A program made the position numbers and the translations under genes. The notes below the pieces were generated by a model, which was not told the origin of the DNA, ran no database searches, and worked only from the letters and a program-made list of their open reading frames with translations. A DNA stretch of 64,000 bases from Parathalassolituus penaei (lineage in GTDB: Bacteria > Pseudomonadota > Gammaproteobacteria > Pseudomonadales > Oceanobacteraceae), in contig NZ_JAPNOA010000026.1 of assembly GCF_026626885.1 (NCBI RefSeq), positions 124,001 to 188,000 on the forward strand. Direction: 5' to 3'. Numbering within the stretch: position 1 is the stretch's first letter; each line of letters begins with the position of its first letter. Of the stretch, positions 1-10,827 are shown in pieces.

Positions 1-159
1 GCCCAGTTTGCCAGCAGAGGCAAAACGTTGCAGGTCGTGGTGTTCAGTATTCCAGCGTTCGAGCGTGATGATGCTGTATTCGTTTACAGGCTGGTCATCG
101 GCAACGCGGTGCCATTTGTCGTTTTCGACAAATGCGCGGTTCTTAATCAGCTTTGCCAT
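1..159 (-). CDS. DUF934 family protein, N-terminal part (runs off the window)
   Basis: Read on the minus strand from an ATG at 159 with a GGAGG-like ribosome site just upstream (about 162-168). The 53 visible codons begin MAKLIKNRAFVENDKWHRV, the pattern of the DUF934 proteins encoded next to assimilatory sulfite reductase in Pseudomonas and relatives. The start overlaps the 3' end of cysI by 17 bases, so translation is probably coupled. The family is thought to support sulfite reduction; its biochemical role is not known to me. The C-terminal part lies outside the window. Confidence 0.85.
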   Translation of the reverse strand, partial: MAKLIKNRAFVENDKWHRVADDQPVNEYSIITLERWNTEHHDLQRFASAGKLG

Positions 160-1804
160 ATACGGCCTCCTTGAACGGGTCGTGACCAATGCGACGGTAG
201 GCTTCCAGGAAGGTTTCGCCGTCAATGCGCTTGGCTACGTAGAAATCGAGAATCTTGGCGATAACGTTTGGCATCTGCTCGCGAGCGAAAGATGGACCCA
301 GGATTTTGCCCAAGGATGCATCGCTGCCAGAGCTGCCGCCCAGGGAAACCTGGTAGAACTCTTCGCCTTTCTTATCAACACCCAGTACGCCGATGTTGCC
401 AACGTGGTGGTGACCACAGGCGTTCATGCAGCCAGAGATGTTGAGGTCGATTTCACCCAGATCGTGCAGATAGTCGAGGTCGTCAAAACGAACCTGAATA
501 TCCTGGGCAACCGGAATGGATTTGGCATTGGCCAGGGAGCAGAAGTCGCCACCCGGGCAGCAGATCATGTCGGTCAGCAGGCCCAGGGTTGGGGTGGCCA
601 GACCCAGTGCCTTGGCTTGTTGCCACAGTGCAAACAGTTGACGCTGTTCCACGTCAGCGAGAACCAGGTTCTGCTGGTGAGTCGAGCGAATCAGGCCGAA
701 GCTGTATTCGTCAGCCAGAGTCGCGATGCTGTCCATCTGCTCGGCAGTCACGTCACCTGGAGGGGTGCCTTTCTGCTTCAGGGTCAGGGTAACAACGGCG
801 TAACCGGCTTTTTTGTGTTTGCGCACGTTGCGCTGCAGCCAGCGTGCGAACGCAGCATTCTCGGTGCGGGCAGCAACCAGCTCGGCTGGTTCGTCGGCCA
901 GATCGGCATAAGCCGGGTCAACAAAATGCTGTTTTACGCGATCCAGCTCGGCTGCGGTCAGCTTGCCTTCGCTGTTACGAATGCGATCCCATTCTGCTTC
1001 AACCAGCTCGGCCATACGTTCGATGCCCAGTGCTTTTACCAGGATCTTGATACGGGCCTTGTACTTGTTGTCGCGACGTCCGAACTGGTTGTATACGCGG
1101 ATGATGGCATCCAGGTAGGTCAGCAGGTCTTCTTCTGGCAGGAATTCACGAATAACTTCGCCGATGATTGGAGTACGGCCCAGGCCGCCACCCACAATCA
1201 CGCGGTAGCCAACATCGCCAGCTTCGTTACGCACGATGTGAATACCGATGTCGTGCACCATGGTAGCGGCACGGTCAGCATCCGGAACGGCGTTCACGGC
1301 AATCTTGAACTTGCGTGGCAGGAAGGCGAATTCAGGGTGGAAAGTCGACCACTGACGAATGATTTCGCAGTAAGGACGTGGATCCACGATTTCTTCTGCA
1401 ATCACACCGGCGTATTCGTCGGTGGTGGTGTTACGGATACAGGCACCACTGGTCTGAACGGCGTGCATTTGCACGGCAGCCAGTTCAGCCAGGATTTCCG
1501 GACACTCTTCCAGTTGTGGCCAGTTGAACTGGATGTTCTGACGGGTACTGAAGTGAGCGTAACCTTTGTCGTAATCGCGGGAAATGCGGGCCAGAGTACG
1601 CATCTGGGTAGCATTCAGGGCGCCGTAAGGAATAGCCACACGCAGCATTGGCGCGTAACGCTGGATGTAAATGCCGTTCTGCAGGCGCAGTGGCAGGAAC
1701 TCCTCGTTGGAGATCTTGCCATCCAGGAAACGTTGCATCTGACCGCGGAACTGGGCCACACGCTCGTTCAGGATCTGCTGATCGTACTCGTCGTATTGGT
1801 ACAT
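143..1804 (-). CDS. cysI: Nitrite/sulfite reductase hemoprotein (assimilatory sulfite reductase, CysI type)
   Basis: A 553-residue siroheme/[4Fe-4S] reductase that reduces sulfite to sulfide in cysteine synthesis. The cluster-binding cysteines are visible in the C-terminal half as CCPGGDFC and, further on, SGCMNACGHHH. The N-terminal ferredoxin-like half carries STRQNIQFNW. The DUF934 gene overlaps its end, the arrangement seen in Pseudomonas, where one protein replaces the enterobacterial flavoprotein/hemoprotein pair. The start ATG at 1804 fits the family. A 7-bp inverted repeat (GAACCTT, 4-base loop, AAGGTTC at 1843-1860) lies in the leader and could be a leader hairpin or regulator site. 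Electron donor is inferred to be ferredoxin or a separate reductase, since no flavoprotein subunit is visible here. Confidence 0.92.
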   Translation of the reverse strand: MYQYDEYDQQILNERVAQFRGQMQRFLDGKISNEEFLPLRLQNGIYIQRYAPMLRVAIPYGALNATQMRTLARISRDYDKGYAHFSTRQNIQFNWPQLEECPEILAELAAVQMHAVQTSGACIRNTTTDEYAGVIAEEIVDPRPYCEIIRQWSTFHPEFAFLPRKFKIAVNAVPDADRAATMVHDIGIHIVRNEAGDVGYRVIVGGGLGRTPIIGEVIREFLPEEDLLTYLDAIIRVYNQFGRRDNKYKARIKILVKALGIERMAELVEAEWDRIRNSEGKLTAAELDRVKQHFVDPAYADLADEPAELVAARTENAAFARWLQRNVRKHKKAGYAVVTLTLKQKGTPPGDVTAEQMDSIATLADEYSFGLIRSTHQQNLVLADVEQRQLFALWQQAKALGLATPTLGLLTDMICCPGGDFCSLANAKSIPVAQDIQVRFDDLDYLHDLGEIDLNISGCMNACGHHHVGNIGVLGVDKKGEEFYQVSLGGSSGSDASLGKILGPSFAREQMPNVIAKILDFYVAKRIDGETFLEAYRRIGHDPFKEAVYGKAD

Positions 1805-1944
1805 AGTGTCTCGGTTACAAGAGGGTTTTATGCGATGGTCGCGAACCTTAACAAAGGTTCTTTATTCTTAAAACGACTATTTATCTATATGGTAATTTCA
1901 ATCCAGCATAAAAAGCCGTTTATCTGATCGTTTTTTTCACCAGG

Positions 1945-2724
1945 CTAGTGGTGTCGATCCGGAATCGTCGCGGATTTTAGCAGACGTTGCGGGAAGTCGG
2001 TAAATACTGCGTTGACTCCGGCGTCGTACAGGCGCAATGCCTGGTCGGGATTGTTGACCGTGTAGGCCAGTGCACGGTAGCCCGCCGTCCGGATTTGTTC
2101 GACAGCCGCAGGTTCGATCAGGTCGGCGCAGAAGTGCAAGCCCGAGCATTCAAGGTCTTGCAGGCGTTGTTGCCAGTCGCGGGGAATCGCTTCGGTCAGC
2201 AGCGCACGGGTCAGGTGTGGCAGGTGGGTGCGTGCACATTTCAGCGCAGTGGTGTTGAAGCTGCTCAATAACACCGGCTGATGGAGCGGGTGGCGAATCA
2301 GCTCCTGACGCATGGCCCAGACGGTTTCCGCTTCGCGACCGATCACCGGTTTGATTTCCAGATTGAGGCCGAGGTCGTGCTCTTCGGCAAAATCCAGCAG
2401 CTCGGCCAGCGTCGGAATGCGGGTATTGCGGAACTGCTTGCCGAACCACAGGCCGGCATCCAGATGCTGGAGGTCTTCCAGGTTCTGGTTCAGCAGCCAG
2501 CCTTTGCCATCGGTGCAGCGCTCGAGGCGTTCGTCATGGAAAATTACTGCCTGGCCGTCGGCGCTGATGGCAACATCGACTTCCAGCCAGCGTGCCCCCT
2601 GGCTGGCGGCCAGTTCAAAGGCCGGCAGGGTGTTTTCAGGGGCTTCGCCGCTGGCGCCGCGATGGGCGATTACGGTTGGCAACTGTTCGTAAGCAGTATC
2701 GGAATATCCAAGGCGAACGGGCAT
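1945..2724 (-). CDS. Glycerophosphodiester phosphodiesterase
   Basis: About 259 residues when started at the ATG at 2724; a longer open frame reaches 2877 but would enter the upstream gene. The GDPD-family signature is present near the N-terminus: AHRGASGEAPENT, then the metal-binding EVDVAISADG and FHDERLERCTDG. The predicted reaction is hydrolysis of deacylated phospholipids such as glycerophosphocholine to glycerol-3-phosphate and an alcohol. No signal peptide is visible, so it is probably cytoplasmic (UgpQ-like rather than GlpQ-like). It follows the MATE gene by 46 bases on the same strand and may be co-transcribed with it. Confidence 0.88.
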   Translation of the reverse strand: MPVRLGYSDTAYEQLPTVIAHRGASGEAPENTLPAFELAASQGARWLEVDVAISADGQAVIFHDERLERCTDGKGWLLNQNLEDLQHLDAGLWFGKQFRNTRIPTLAELLDFAEEHDLGLNLEIKPVIGREAETVWAMRQELIRHPLHQPVLLSSFNTTALKCARTHLPHLTRALLTEAIPRDWQQRLQDLECSGLHFCADLIEPAAVEQIRTAGYRALAYTVNNPDQALRLYDAGVNAVFTDFPQRLLKSATIPDRHH

Positions 2725-2770
2725 GGTGACTCCTGTCGGTTGCAAACCGAGCGGCGAGTAATAATAAAAA

Positions 2771-4126
2771 TTACAAAACCAGTTGTGACCAGTGGCGCTG
2801 GCGCCAGATAACACTGTAAATGATCGACAGGCTGATGCGTTGCATGCCTTGCAATAACCAGATGCCGAACAGTCCAAAGCCCAGCACCGGGCCAGTCAGA
2901 TACGCCAGTGGTAGCAGCATGCCCCACTGCATCGCCAGATTGATGCGCATGACCTTGCGGCTGGCGCCTGCGCCAAGCAGGGCCTGTGTAAGGACCATGG
3001 CCGTCACTTCCAGCACGATTACCAGTCCGGTCAGTCGTAAGGGTGCGGTTCCAAGCTGAATCAGCTGCTGCTCGTGCGTGAACAGGTTCAGGATCAGGTC
3101 GGGAGCCAGCCATAATGGCAAGCCCAGAATGGCCAGTGAAAACATGGCCACCCGAACCACTTCCCAGCCCCAGCGATAAGCGTCTTCACAATTGCCCGCA
3201 CCCAGTGCGTGGCTGACCAGGCTGGTAGCGGCAATGCCCATTCCGACGGCCGGTAAAATCAGCATCAGCTGCAGGCTGATCAGGATGTGAGCGATAGCCT
3301 GCTCGGCAGTGCCGATCTGGCCGATGATCCAGAACATCACGCTGATACCCAGTGCAAACAGGGTTTGCTGGGCGCAGTTTGGCCAGGCCAGACGACCGAG
3401 TTGAAGGAGTGTGGCTCGTGTGGGCATACGGATCAGGCCCAGGCGTTGGCGTTGCCAGGTGAATGTCAGCCAGCTGTAGAGCGCTGTGCCAAATACCAGC
3501 GCCAGAGCGGTGCCAATACCAGAGCCGACAGCACCAATACCTTCCCAGTCACCAACGCCAAATACCAGCACATAACTGACGATGATATTGATGCTGTGCA
3601 TGAAGAGCAGGGTGTGCAGGTAACGACGGGTTTCGCCAATACCACTCCAGAAACCGCGGAAAACGAAGTTCATGGCAACCGCGATAGTAGCGGCGGCACG
3701 CCACTGAAAATAGGGAACTGCGATGGCAGCCACTTCCGGATTGGAGGTCAGATAACCAAACATCCAGGGAGCGAGCCATATAAAGAGGGCGGATAGGGGG
3801 ATTGAGAGCAGAACCGCCAATAGCAGTCCTGCCATGAGTGGTTCGTGCACTCGTTGATGGTCGCCAGCACCGTGGCGGCGGGCCACCAGCGCCTGAACAC
3901 CGGCAGACAATCCCATAATCATGGAAACCATCACAAACGAGGCGTAACCGCCAATGCCGACGGCTGCCAGGGCGGTGTCACCCAGGCGACCGACCATGGC
4001 GGCGTCGACCAGATTGATCAGGCTCTGCGACAGCATGCCCCCAATGATCGGTATACCGATCCCGAGGATGCGTTGCAGGCGCTGCGGCTCAATGCGTAGC
4101 AGCGCTGCCAGGAAAGTGGTTGTCAT
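2771..4126 (-). CDS. MATE family multidrug/Na+ efflux transporter
   Basis: A 451-residue membrane protein with about twelve hydrophobic segments arranged as two similar halves, as expected for the MATE (NorM/DinF) family. Family landmarks include an N-terminal [20 protein letters not shown] stretch and [12 protein letters not shown] in the first cytoplasmic loop. The likely role is export of toxic organic cations or metabolites in exchange for Na+ or H+. It starts 3 bases after metH ends, so it is probably in the metH transcript. Substrate cannot be told from sequence. Confidence 0.88.
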   Translation of the reverse strand: MTTTFLAALLRIEPQRLQRILGIGIPIIGGMLSQSLINLVDAAMVGRLGDTALAAVGIGGYASFVMVSMIMGLSAGVQALVARRHGAGDHQRVHEPLMAGLLLAVLLSIPLSALFIWLAPWMFGYLTSNPEVAAIAVPYFQWRAAATIAVAMNFVFRGFWSGIGETRRYLHTLLFMHSINIIVSYVLVFGVGDWEGIGAVGSGIGTALALVFGTALYSWLTFTWQRQRLGLIRMPTRATLLQLGRLAWPNCAQQTLFALGISVMFWIIGQIGTAEQAIAHILISLQLMLILPAVGMGIAATSLVSHALGAGNCEDAYRWGWEVVRVAMFSLAILGLPLWLAPDLILNLFTHEQQLIQLGTAPLRLTGLVIVLEVTAMVLTQALLGAGASRKVMRINLAMQWGMLLPLAYLTGPVLGFGLFGIWLLQGMQRISLSIIYSVIWRQRHWSQLVL

Positions 4127-4129
4127 GTA

Positions 4130-7100
4130 TCAGGCGTCGTACCCCAGGTTTGGCGACAGCCAGCGTTCCATGATGCGCAGTTCCATGTCCTTACGTTTGG
4201 CGATGTCTTCGACCTGATCCTTTTCGATCTTGCCGAGGCCAAAGTACCTGGAGTCCGGATGAGCGAAGTACCAGCCGCTGACGGACGCAGCCGGAGTCAT
4301 GGCGAAGCTTTCGGTCAGGCTGACACCGGTGTTGGCCTCTGCATCCAGCAAGCGGAACAGGGTTTCTTTTTCGGTGTGATCCGGACAGGCCGGGTAACCT
4401 GGCGCCGGACGAATGCCGCGATACTTCTCACGAATCAGGGATTCGTTATCCAGCGTTTCATCGGCGGCGTAGCCCCAGAACTCTTTACGAACACGTTCGT
4501 GCAGACGTTCGGCGAAGGCTTCGGCCAGGCGGTCTGCCAGTGCTTTCATCAGAATGCTGTTGTAGTCGTCGTTGGCCTTGTCGTAGGCATGCGCCAGGGT
4601 TTCCGCTTCGATACCGGCGGTTACCACAAATGCGCCCACGTAGTCCTGCTTGTCGGCAGTACGGTTGGCTTCCGGCATGATGAAGTCGGCCAGAGAGTAG
4701 TTCGGCTGCTCGTCCGGTTTGGCGGTTTGCTGGCGCAGGTGGTGCAGCACGGCCAGCTCCTGATCAGGCTGGTTGGCATCGAACACCACAACGTCATCCG
4801 CACCACGACGGGCAGCTGGCCACAGGCCGATTACGGCGCGGGCGCGGAACAGCTTCTCGTCGATGATGCGTTGCAGCATGACCTTGGCGTCTGCAAACAA
4901 TGCTGTTGCCGCTTCACCAACCACCTCGTCGGTCAGGATGGCCGGGAATTTGCCCGCCAGCTCCCATGACATAAAGAACGGTGTCCAGTCGATGTATTCG
5001 GCCAGCTCGGCAACGTCGTAATGATCAAACACCTGCACACCGGTTTGGACCGGTACGGCTGGCTGGTATTTGTCCCAGTCGCAGCTGTAAGCGTTTTTGA
5101 TGGCATCCTGGTAGCTGAGCAGGGCGCGGGAGCGGCGGTTGGCGTTACGTTCACGTACGGTCACGTATTCGGCACGACGCTCAGCAATAAACTCGGCTTT
5201 GGCTTCTGGTGTTACCAGTTTCTGGGCCACGCCCACCGCACGGGAAGCATCCGCTACGTATACGGCGATGTCGTTCTGGTACTGAGGTTCGATCTTCACC
5301 GCAGTGTGCGCCTTGGATGTGGTCGCACCACCAATCATCAGTGGCAGATGGAAATCCAGACGCTGCATTTCCTTGGCAACGTGCACCATTTCGTCCAGAG
5401 ATGGCGTAATCAGGCCGGACAGGCCAATGATGTCGACGTTCTCTTCTTTCGCCACTTTCAGGATCTTTTCCGCAGGCACCATTACGCCGAGGTCAATTAC
5501 CTCGAAGTTGTTGCACTGCAGTACCACGCCAACGATGTTTTTGCCGATGTCATGAACGTCACCTTTTACGGTGGCCATCAGGATCTTGCCCTGTGACTCG
5601 GACTTGCCGTCTTTTTCGGCTTCGATAAATGGCAACAGGTAAGCAACTGCCTGCTTCATTACACGGGCGCTTTTTACGACTTGTGGCAGGAACATCTTGC
5701 CAGAGCCGAACAGGTCACCAACGACGTTCATGCCGTCCATCAGCGGGCCTTCGATCACTTCGATCGGGCGCGCGAACATCTGGCGAGCTTCTTCGGTGTC
5801 CTGCTCAACGTGGGCGTTGATACCTTTTACCAGTGCATGAGTCAGACGCTCGGCCACTGGCAGGGAACGCCATTCTTCGCTTTCTTTTTCGGCGGTAGAG
5901 CCATCGCCGCGGTAGTTGTCTGCAACTGCCAGCAGGCGGTCGGTGGCATCGGCGCGACGGTTGAGGATTACGTCTTCTACCAGCTCGCGCAGCTCGGCTG
6001 GCAGGTCGTCGTATACCGCCAGCTGACCGGCGTTGACGATACCCATGCTCATGCCGTTTTTAATGGCGTGGTAGAGGAATACGGAGTGGATGGCTTCGCG
6101 CACCGGGTTGTTACCACGGAACGAGAAGGACACGTTGGAAACACCGCCGGAAATCTTGGCATATGGCAACTTGCTGGTGATGAATTCACAGCTGTTGATG
6201 AAGTCCACCGCGTAGTTGTTGTGTTCTTCAATACCGGTTGCTACCGCAAAGATGTTCGGGTCGAAGATGATGTCTTCCGGCGGGAAGCCGACTTCGTCAA
6301 CCAGAATGCGGTAGGACTTTTCGCAGATTTCGTTCTTGCGGGCTTCGGTGTCGGCTTGACCCGCTTCGTCGAAGGCCATCACCACCACCGCAGCGCCAAA
6401 ACGCATGCAGGATTTGGCCTTGGCAACAAACTCTTCCTTGCCTTCTTTCAGGGAGATGGAGTTCACCACTGCCTTGCCCTGAATACATTTCAGGCCGGCT
6501 TCGATGATGTCCCACTTGGAAGAGTCGACCATGATTGGCACACGGGCGATATCCGGCTCGGAGGCGATCAGGTTCAGGAAGCGTACCATCGCACCTTTGG
6601 AGTCGAGCATGCCCTCGTCCATGTTGATGTCGATGATCTGGGCGCCGTTTTCAACCTGTTCACGGGCAACCTGCAGCGCCTTGTCGTAGTTCTCTTCAAC
6701 GATCAGGCGTTTGAAAATGGCTGAACCGGTAACGTTGGCACGTTCGCCGACGTTTACGAACAGGCTGGTTTCGTCAAAGTTGAATGGCTCCAGACCGGAC
6801 AGGCGACAGGCCGGTTTGATTTCCGGAATCACGCGTGGGGCGTGTTTGCTGACGGCTTCGGCTACGGCACGAATGTGGGCCGGAGTTGTACCACAGCAGC
6901 CGCCGACAATATTCAGGAAACCACTGGCAGCAAACTCTTCAACGATGACGGCCATTTCTGCCGCCGTCTGGTCGTATTCACCGAATTCGTTTGGCAGGCC
7001 AGCGTTCGGGTGTGCGGAAACAAAGCAGTTGGCCTTGTTCGACAGTTCTTCAACGTGTGGGCGCAGCTCTTCGGCACCCAGCGCGCAGTTCAGACCAATC

Positions 7101-7855
7101 GACAACGGACGGGCGTGAGCGATGGAATTGTAGAAGGCTTCGGCAGTCTGGCCGGACAGGGTGCGGCCGGAGGCGTCAGTGATGGTGCCGGAAATCATGA
7201 TCGGCAGTTCTTCGCCGCGCGCCTCAAAAACGCCTTGCACAGCATAAATAGCCGCCTTGGCGTTGAGGGTGTCGAAGATGGTTTCGATCAGAATGATGTC
7301 GGCGCCGCCATCCATCAGAGCTTCAGTGGCTTCGGTGTATTCTTCCACCAGCTTGTCGAAGGTGATGGCACGGAAACCTGGGTCGTTAACATCCGGAGAA
7401 ATCGACAAAGTCTTGCTGGTAGGGCCGAGTACACCTGCTACGTAGCGTGGAATGCCGGTTTTCTGTTCGATCTCGTCACACACACGACGAGCCAGTGCGG
7501 CGGCCTCGCGGTTCAGTTCAACCACCAGATGTTCCATCTCGTAGTCGGCCTGGGAAACGCGGGTGCTGTTGAAACTGTTTGTTTCAATGATGTCGGCACC
7601 GGCTTCGAGGTACTGGCGGTGAATGCCCGCAATGATGTCAGGCTGGGTCAGCACCAGCAGGTCGTTGTTGCCTTTCACTTCACGGTGGAAGTTGGCAAAA
7701 CGTTCGCCGCGGTAGTCCTGTTCTTCCAGTTTGTGAGACTGGATCAGGGTTCCCATACCGCCGTCGAGGATATGGATGCGCTGCTTGAGATTGTCATGCA
7801 GTGCTGTAATGCGTTGCTGACGCTGGTTGACGAGGGTATTGGTGGACTGGCTCAT
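4130..7855 (-). CDS. metH: Cobalamin-dependent methionine synthase
   Basis: A full-length protein of about 1241 residues (E. coli MetH is 1227). It transfers methyl from methyltetrahydrofolate to homocysteine through cobalamin. Domain order is as expected: an N-terminal homocysteine-binding barrel with NCALG and GGCCGT zinc cysteines, a pterin domain (GERANVTGS), the B12-binding domain with [11 protein letters not shown] carrying the cobalt-ligand histidine, and a C-terminal AdoMet reactivation domain ([12 protein letters not shown]). I chose the ATG at 7855 (MSQSTNTL); a TTG five codons upstream is also open. No cobalamin riboswitch is evident in the roughly 145-base region shared with divergent nfuA. 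Confidence 0.95.
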   Translation of the reverse strand: MSQSTNTLVNQRQQRITALHDNLKQRIHILDGGMGTLIQSHKLEEQDYRGERFANFHREVKGNNDLLVLTQPDIIAGIHRQYLEAGADIIETNSFNSTRVSQADYEMEHLVVELNREAAALARRVCDEIEQKTGIPRYVAGVLGPTSKTLSISPDVNDPGFRAITFDKLVEEYTEATEALMDGGADIILIETIFDTLNAKAAIYAVQGVFEARGEELPIMISGTITDASGRTLSGQTAEAFYNSIAHARPLSIGLNCALGAEELRPHVEELSNKANCFVSAHPNAGLPNEFGEYDQTAAEMAVIVEEFAASGFLNIVGGCCGTTPAHIRAVAEAVSKHAPRVIPEIKPACRLSGLEPFNFDETSLFVNVGERANVTGSAIFKRLIVEENYDKALQVAREQVENGAQIIDINMDEGMLDSKGAMVRFLNLIASEPDIARVPIMVDSSKWDIIEAGLKCIQGKAVVNSISLKEGKEEFVAKAKSCMRFGAAVVVMAFDEAGQADTEARKNEICEKSYRILVDEVGFPPEDIIFDPNIFAVATGIEEHNNYAVDFINSCEFITSKLPYAKISGGVSNVSFSFRGNNPVREAIHSVFLYHAIKNGMSMGIVNAGQLAVYDDLPAELRELVEDVILNRRADATDRLLAVADNYRGDGSTAEKESEEWRSLPVAERLTHALVKGINAHVEQDTEEARQMFARPIEVIEGPLMDGMNVVGDLFGSGKMFLPQVVKSARVMKQAVAYLLPFIEAEKDGKSESQGKILMATVKGDVHDIGKNIVGVVLQCNNFEVIDLGVMVPAEKILKVAKEENVDIIGLSGLITPSLDEMVHVAKEMQRLDFHLPLMIGGATTSKAHTAVKIEPQYQNDIAVYVADASRAVGVAQKLVTPEAKAEFIAERRAEYVTVRERNANRRSRALLSYQDAIKNAYSCDWDKYQPAVPVQTGVQVFDHYDVAELAEYIDWTPFFMSWELAGKFPAILTDEVVGEAATALFADAKVMLQRIIDEKLFRARAVIGLWPAARRGADDVVVFDANQPDQELAVLHHLRQQTAKPDEQPNYSLADFIMPEANRTADKQDYVGAFVVTAGIEAETLAHAYDKANDDYNSILMKALADRLAEAFAERLHERVRKEFWGYAADETLDNESLIREKYRGIRPAPGYPACPDHTEKETLFRLLDAEANTGVSLTESFAMTPAASVSGWYFAHPDSRYFGLGKIEKDQVEDIAKRKDMELRIMERWLSPNLGYDA

Positions 7856-7999
7856 AACAAGTGTTCGCAATTCATCGGAAAAATGGCGCAGGATTGTATC
7901 AGAGGAGAATCAGCTTGTCTTATCCAACTATTTTGCTTGGGTATTTCTCATAGCCCCATGGTTTCGTTACAATGGCCACCAGTTTTCGAGGATTGATTC

Positions 8000-8593
8000 A
8001 TGAGCGAGTACATCAATATCACGCCAGATGCGGAAAGTTATCTGGCAGAACTGTTGTCCAAACAGAACATTGCCGGTATGGCTGTTCGGGTATTCATCAC
8101 CCAGCCAGGCACCAAGTACGCCGAGACCTGCCTCGCTTATTGCCGTCCTGAGGAGGTCAATGAGTCCGACAAGCTTCAGCAGATGGAAAAACTGACCGTA
8201 TACGTTGAAGCCATGAGCATTCCGTATCTGGAAGAAGCCATTATCGATTTCGCCAAGGATCGTATGGGCGGCCAGCTGACCATCAAGGCGCCAAACGCCA
8301 AGATGCCAAAAGTGACCTCTGACAGCCCGGTAGAAGAGCGCATCAACTACCTGCTTTACACCGAAGTGAATCCAGGTCTGGCATCACATGGTGGTGAAGT
8401 AAGTCTGGTTGAGTTTCTGCCTGAAGAAGGCGCAGCCATTCTGAAGTTTGGCGGTGGCTGTCAGGGTTGCAGCGCAGTTGATATGACTCTGAAGGATGGC
8501 GTTGAAGCCAGCCTGATCGCCAAGATCCCGGAAGTCAAAAGCGTTCGCGACGTTACTGACCATACTCAGACCGATAACGCCTACTTCAAGTAA
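8000..8593 (+). CDS. nfuA: Fe/S biogenesis protein NfuA
   Basis: A 197-residue Fe-S carrier: a degenerate A-type scaffold domain (about residues 1-95) fused to a C-terminal NifU-like domain (about 110-197) with the cluster-binding CXXC in GGGCQGCS. It delivers [4Fe-4S] clusters to apoproteins, especially under oxidative stress or iron limitation. The size matches E. coli NfuA (191 residues). It is transcribed divergently from metH. A possible promoter upstream has TACAAT at 7968-7973, 17 bases after a weak TTCTCA; this is tentative. Confidence 0.95.
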   Translation: MSEYINITPDAESYLAELLSKQNIAGMAVRVFITQPGTKYAETCLAYCRPEEVNESDKLQQMEKLTVYVEAMSIPYLEEAIIDFAKDRMGGQLTIKAPNAKMPKVTSDSPVEERINYLLYTEVNPGLASHGGEVSLVEFLPEEGAAILKFGGGCQGCSAVDMTLKDGVEASLIAKIPEVKSVRDVTDHTQTDNAYFK

Positions 8594-8640
8594 GTGGCTG
8601 GTTTTGCCGGTCTGTCGCTTTGGAAACTCTGGCCAGCGTC

Positions 8641-8940
8641 CTAGCGGACGTTGGTCAGTTCCACGCCAATTTCTTCAAAATCGCCCATCGGCTGAATTCG
8701 GCAAATCCTGACACTGGCCGTCAAAGGGGCAGTGGTGCCGCCGGCGCTGTTGATTTCGATAAATCCCAGATCACCCGTCACCAGACCGCTGACACCCTTG
8801 TATTGCAATTTTGCGCCGCTGGCGCTGATATCCAGACATTTCATGGGCAGTTCCTTGATGCCCATGGTCAGAACCGCCGTGGTGTCGACCTTGATTCGTA
8901 CGTGATCGCGCTTTTCGGTGAAATGCTGTCGCCAGTTCAT
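8641..8940 (-). CDS. PilZ domain protein
   Basis: A 99-residue protein started at the ATG at 8940, which has a GGAGG site 6 bases upstream; the longer frame from 8979 lacks one. It contains the PilZ c-di-GMP-binding pattern: an N-terminal arginine motif in EKRDHVRIKV and the DISASGAKL motif (D/NxSxxG). It is a stand-alone PilZ domain, the kind that responds to c-di-GMP to tune motility, pili or surface polymers. It is convergent with nfuA and divergent from hsbR, which also belongs to a surface-lifestyle regulatory pathway in Pseudomonas. Confidence 0.85.
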   Translation of the reverse strand: MNWRQHFTEKRDHVRIKVDTTAVLTMGIKELPMKCLDISASGAKLQYKGVSGLVTGDLGFIEINSAGGTTAPLTASVRICRIQPMGDFEEIGVELTNVR

Positions 8941-9133
8941 GTTTGCCTCCAATGTTTGCAGCAAGCAGAACAGGCGCATTTGCCCGCTCTGCTATCAGTA
9001 TAGAAGCAGCTATACTGTTTCGCCCGGATGTCAGGGATTGCAAGGCAAGGCGGATGGCGTTAGTGTTCGCACCATTGTCTGGGCTGTAAACCGTGAAATT
9101 CCGGAGCAACCCGATTTGTCTTAGGAGATGCGA

Positions 9134-10306
9134 ATGGCCGCTACTGTGCTGGTCATTGACGACGACCCAAGCGTACGTGACAGTCTGGCTGCGTTCCTGG
9201 TGGATTATGACTACCGGGTTCTGACTGCGCCGAGCGCCGATGCTGCCTGGCCTGAGCTGGAAAACAACCATATCGATGCAGTGATCTGCGATCTGCGTAT
9301 GCCGGGTACCAGTGGTATCGAATGGCTTGAGCAGGTGAAGGAGCGCGAGCCAGGTTTGCCCGTAATCGTGGTATCCGGTGCCGGTGTAATGGACGACGTT
9401 GTGCGTGCACTGCGCCTTGGGGCGGATGATTTTCTGATCAAGCCAATTCTCGACCTGGAAGTCCTGCATCATGCTCTGCGCCGGGCCATAGAGCGTGCCC
9501 GTCTTGAAGCTGAAAACAACTCCTATCGTGAATACCTGGAAAAGACCAATCTTGAGCTGAAACGCGGCCTTGATGAGCTGCGATCGGATCAGCTTGCGGG
9601 TCGCCAGGTGCAGATTCGGATGTTACCTGAGCCGCTGGGCTTCAAGGGCATCGAATGTGAACACCGTATTATTCCTTCCTTGCTGCTGAGCGGCGATTTC
9701 CTGGATTATTTTGAACTCGGTGAGCACCGATTGGTGTTTTATATCGCCGACGTTTCCGGACACGGTGCGTCCTCTGCGTTTGTCACCGTGCTGCTGAAAA
9801 ACCTGACCTATCGTCTGCGCCGTAACTTCCGTCGCGGCTCCAGTGATGACTTGTTGCATCCTGCCCAGGTCTTGCAGCGGGTCAATGCCGAGGTTCTGGC
9901 GACGGGGCTCGACAAGTTCCTGACCATGATTTACTGCATTATTGATACGAGCGATAACAGTATGCAGTACAGCGTTGGCGGGCATTTGCCGATGCCAGCA
10001 TTGTTGACGAGTGATGGCGTGCGGTTTCTGGAGGGGCGGGGGCGTCCAGTCGGGTTGTTCCCGGAGGCAGAATATCCAACCTATACTGTTCAGCTACCAG
10101 AGGATTTTCGTCTTATGCTGTTCTCTGATGGCGTTCTTGAAATTCTTGAAGCGGACAATCTACCTGGGCGCGAAGCGCAGCTCCTGCAGCAGGTCGCAGA
10201 TTCCGCCGGTAATCTTGATGTCTTCCGTGAAAGTCTCGGGCTGGAACAACGTCCGGAAGTGCCGGATGACATTGCAATGATGGTAATTGGTCGAGGTAGT
10301 TTATGA
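9134..10306 (+). CDS. hsbR: Response regulator with PP2C-type phosphatase output (HsbR-like)
   Basis: About 390 residues. An N-terminal receiver domain (VLVIDDDPSVRDS; phosphoacceptor near Asp53 in ICDLRMPG; FLIKP lysine) is followed by a coiled linker and a SpoIIE/PP2C serine phosphatase domain (SGDFLDYF, YIADVSGHGASSAF, LFSDGVLE). This matches HsbR of Pseudomonas, which dephosphorylates the anti-anti-sigma factor HsbA. I chose the second ATG because TAGGAG (9122-9127) sits 6 bases before it. The stop overlaps the start of hsbA (ATGA), indicating a coupled partner-switching module. Confidence 0.85.
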   Translation: MAATVLVIDDDPSVRDSLAAFLVDYDYRVLTAPSADAAWPELENNHIDAVICDLRMPGTSGIEWLEQVKEREPGLPVIVVSGAGVMDDVVRALRLGADDFLIKPILDLEVLHHALRRAIERARLEAENNSYREYLEKTNLELKRGLDELRSDQLAGRQVQIRMLPEPLGFKGIECEHRIIPSLLLSGDFLDYFELGEHRLVFYIADVSGHGASSAFVTVLLKNLTYRLRRNFRRGSSDDLLHPAQVLQRVNAEVLATGLDKFLTMIYCIIDTSDNSMQYSVGGHLPMPALLTSDGVRFLEGRGRPVGLFPEAEYPTYTVQLPEDFRLMLFSDGVLEILEADNLPGREAQLLQQVADSAGNLDVFRESLGLEQRPEVPDDIAMMVIGRGSL

Positions 10307-10791
10307 TGGCTGGCCATATTCAGGTGGCTCGCCAGGATGGCGTCCAGATTATTCGGTTGATAGGTGACGTGCGTCTTAACCTTTGTATGGCATTCGATAG
10401 CTATATTCGTGATGTGCTGGGTAAGGCTGAGTTTGATAATGTCCTGATTGACCTCTCTGAAGCAGAAGGCATTGACAGCACAACGCTAGGTCAGCTTGCG
10501 AAGATCTCTATACTTTGTAAGGATCGCTTCCGGATTGTTCCAACCGTTTATTCACCCAGCGCCAGTATTACTCGTATCCTGATGAGTATGGGCTTTGACG
10601 CTGTGTTCCATATCCTTGAAGAGCCATTCAGCAACGAGACCGAGTTTCAGGACTGGGTTGTTGACTCGATGGATGAAGAGCGTGCTCGCCTCGAAGTGAT
10701 CGCCGCTCACAAGGTTCTGATGAGTCTTAATGACGCCAACAAAAGCAAGTTCAGCGAACTGGTCGAAACGCTCGAGTGCGGGCGCTTCTGA
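10303..10791 (+). CDS. hsbA: Anti-anti-sigma factor, STAS domain (HsbA-like)
   Basis: A 162-residue STAS protein with the phosphorylatable serine in EGIDSTTLGQL (near Ser59) and a C-terminal alpha-helical extension longer than a minimal SpoIIAA. In Pseudomonas, HsbA switches partners between the anti-sigma factor FlgM and a diguanylate cyclase to choose motility or biofilm. It overlaps hsbR by four bases. No hsbD-like diguanylate cyclase is adjacent in this window, so that partner must be elsewhere if the pathway is complete. Confidence 0.85.
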   Translation: MMAGHIQVARQDGVQIIRLIGDVRLNLCMAFDSYIRDVLGKAEFDNVLIDLSEAEGIDSTTLGQLAKISILCKDRFRIVPTVYSPSASITRILMSMGFDAVFHILEEPFSNETEFQDWVVDSMDEERARLEVIAAHKVLMSLNDANKSKFSELVETLECGRF

Positions 10792-10827
10792 TCTTTCTCC
10801 GCAAATCTGATCGCCTGGAGGGGCAAC

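Noticed and set aside
8-1927. 639-codon plus-strand frame opposite cysI
   Set aside because: Antisense to a gene with clear siroheme/Fe-S motifs; the translation has no family features and arises from codon bias in the real gene.
5681-7996. Long plus-strand frames opposite metH
   Set aside because: Same cause; they overlap conserved MetH domains and have no ribosome sites.
7856-7999. Possible cobalamin riboswitch upstream of metH
   Set aside because: The intergenic space is too short for the roughly 200-base element and no B12-box-like sequence was seen.
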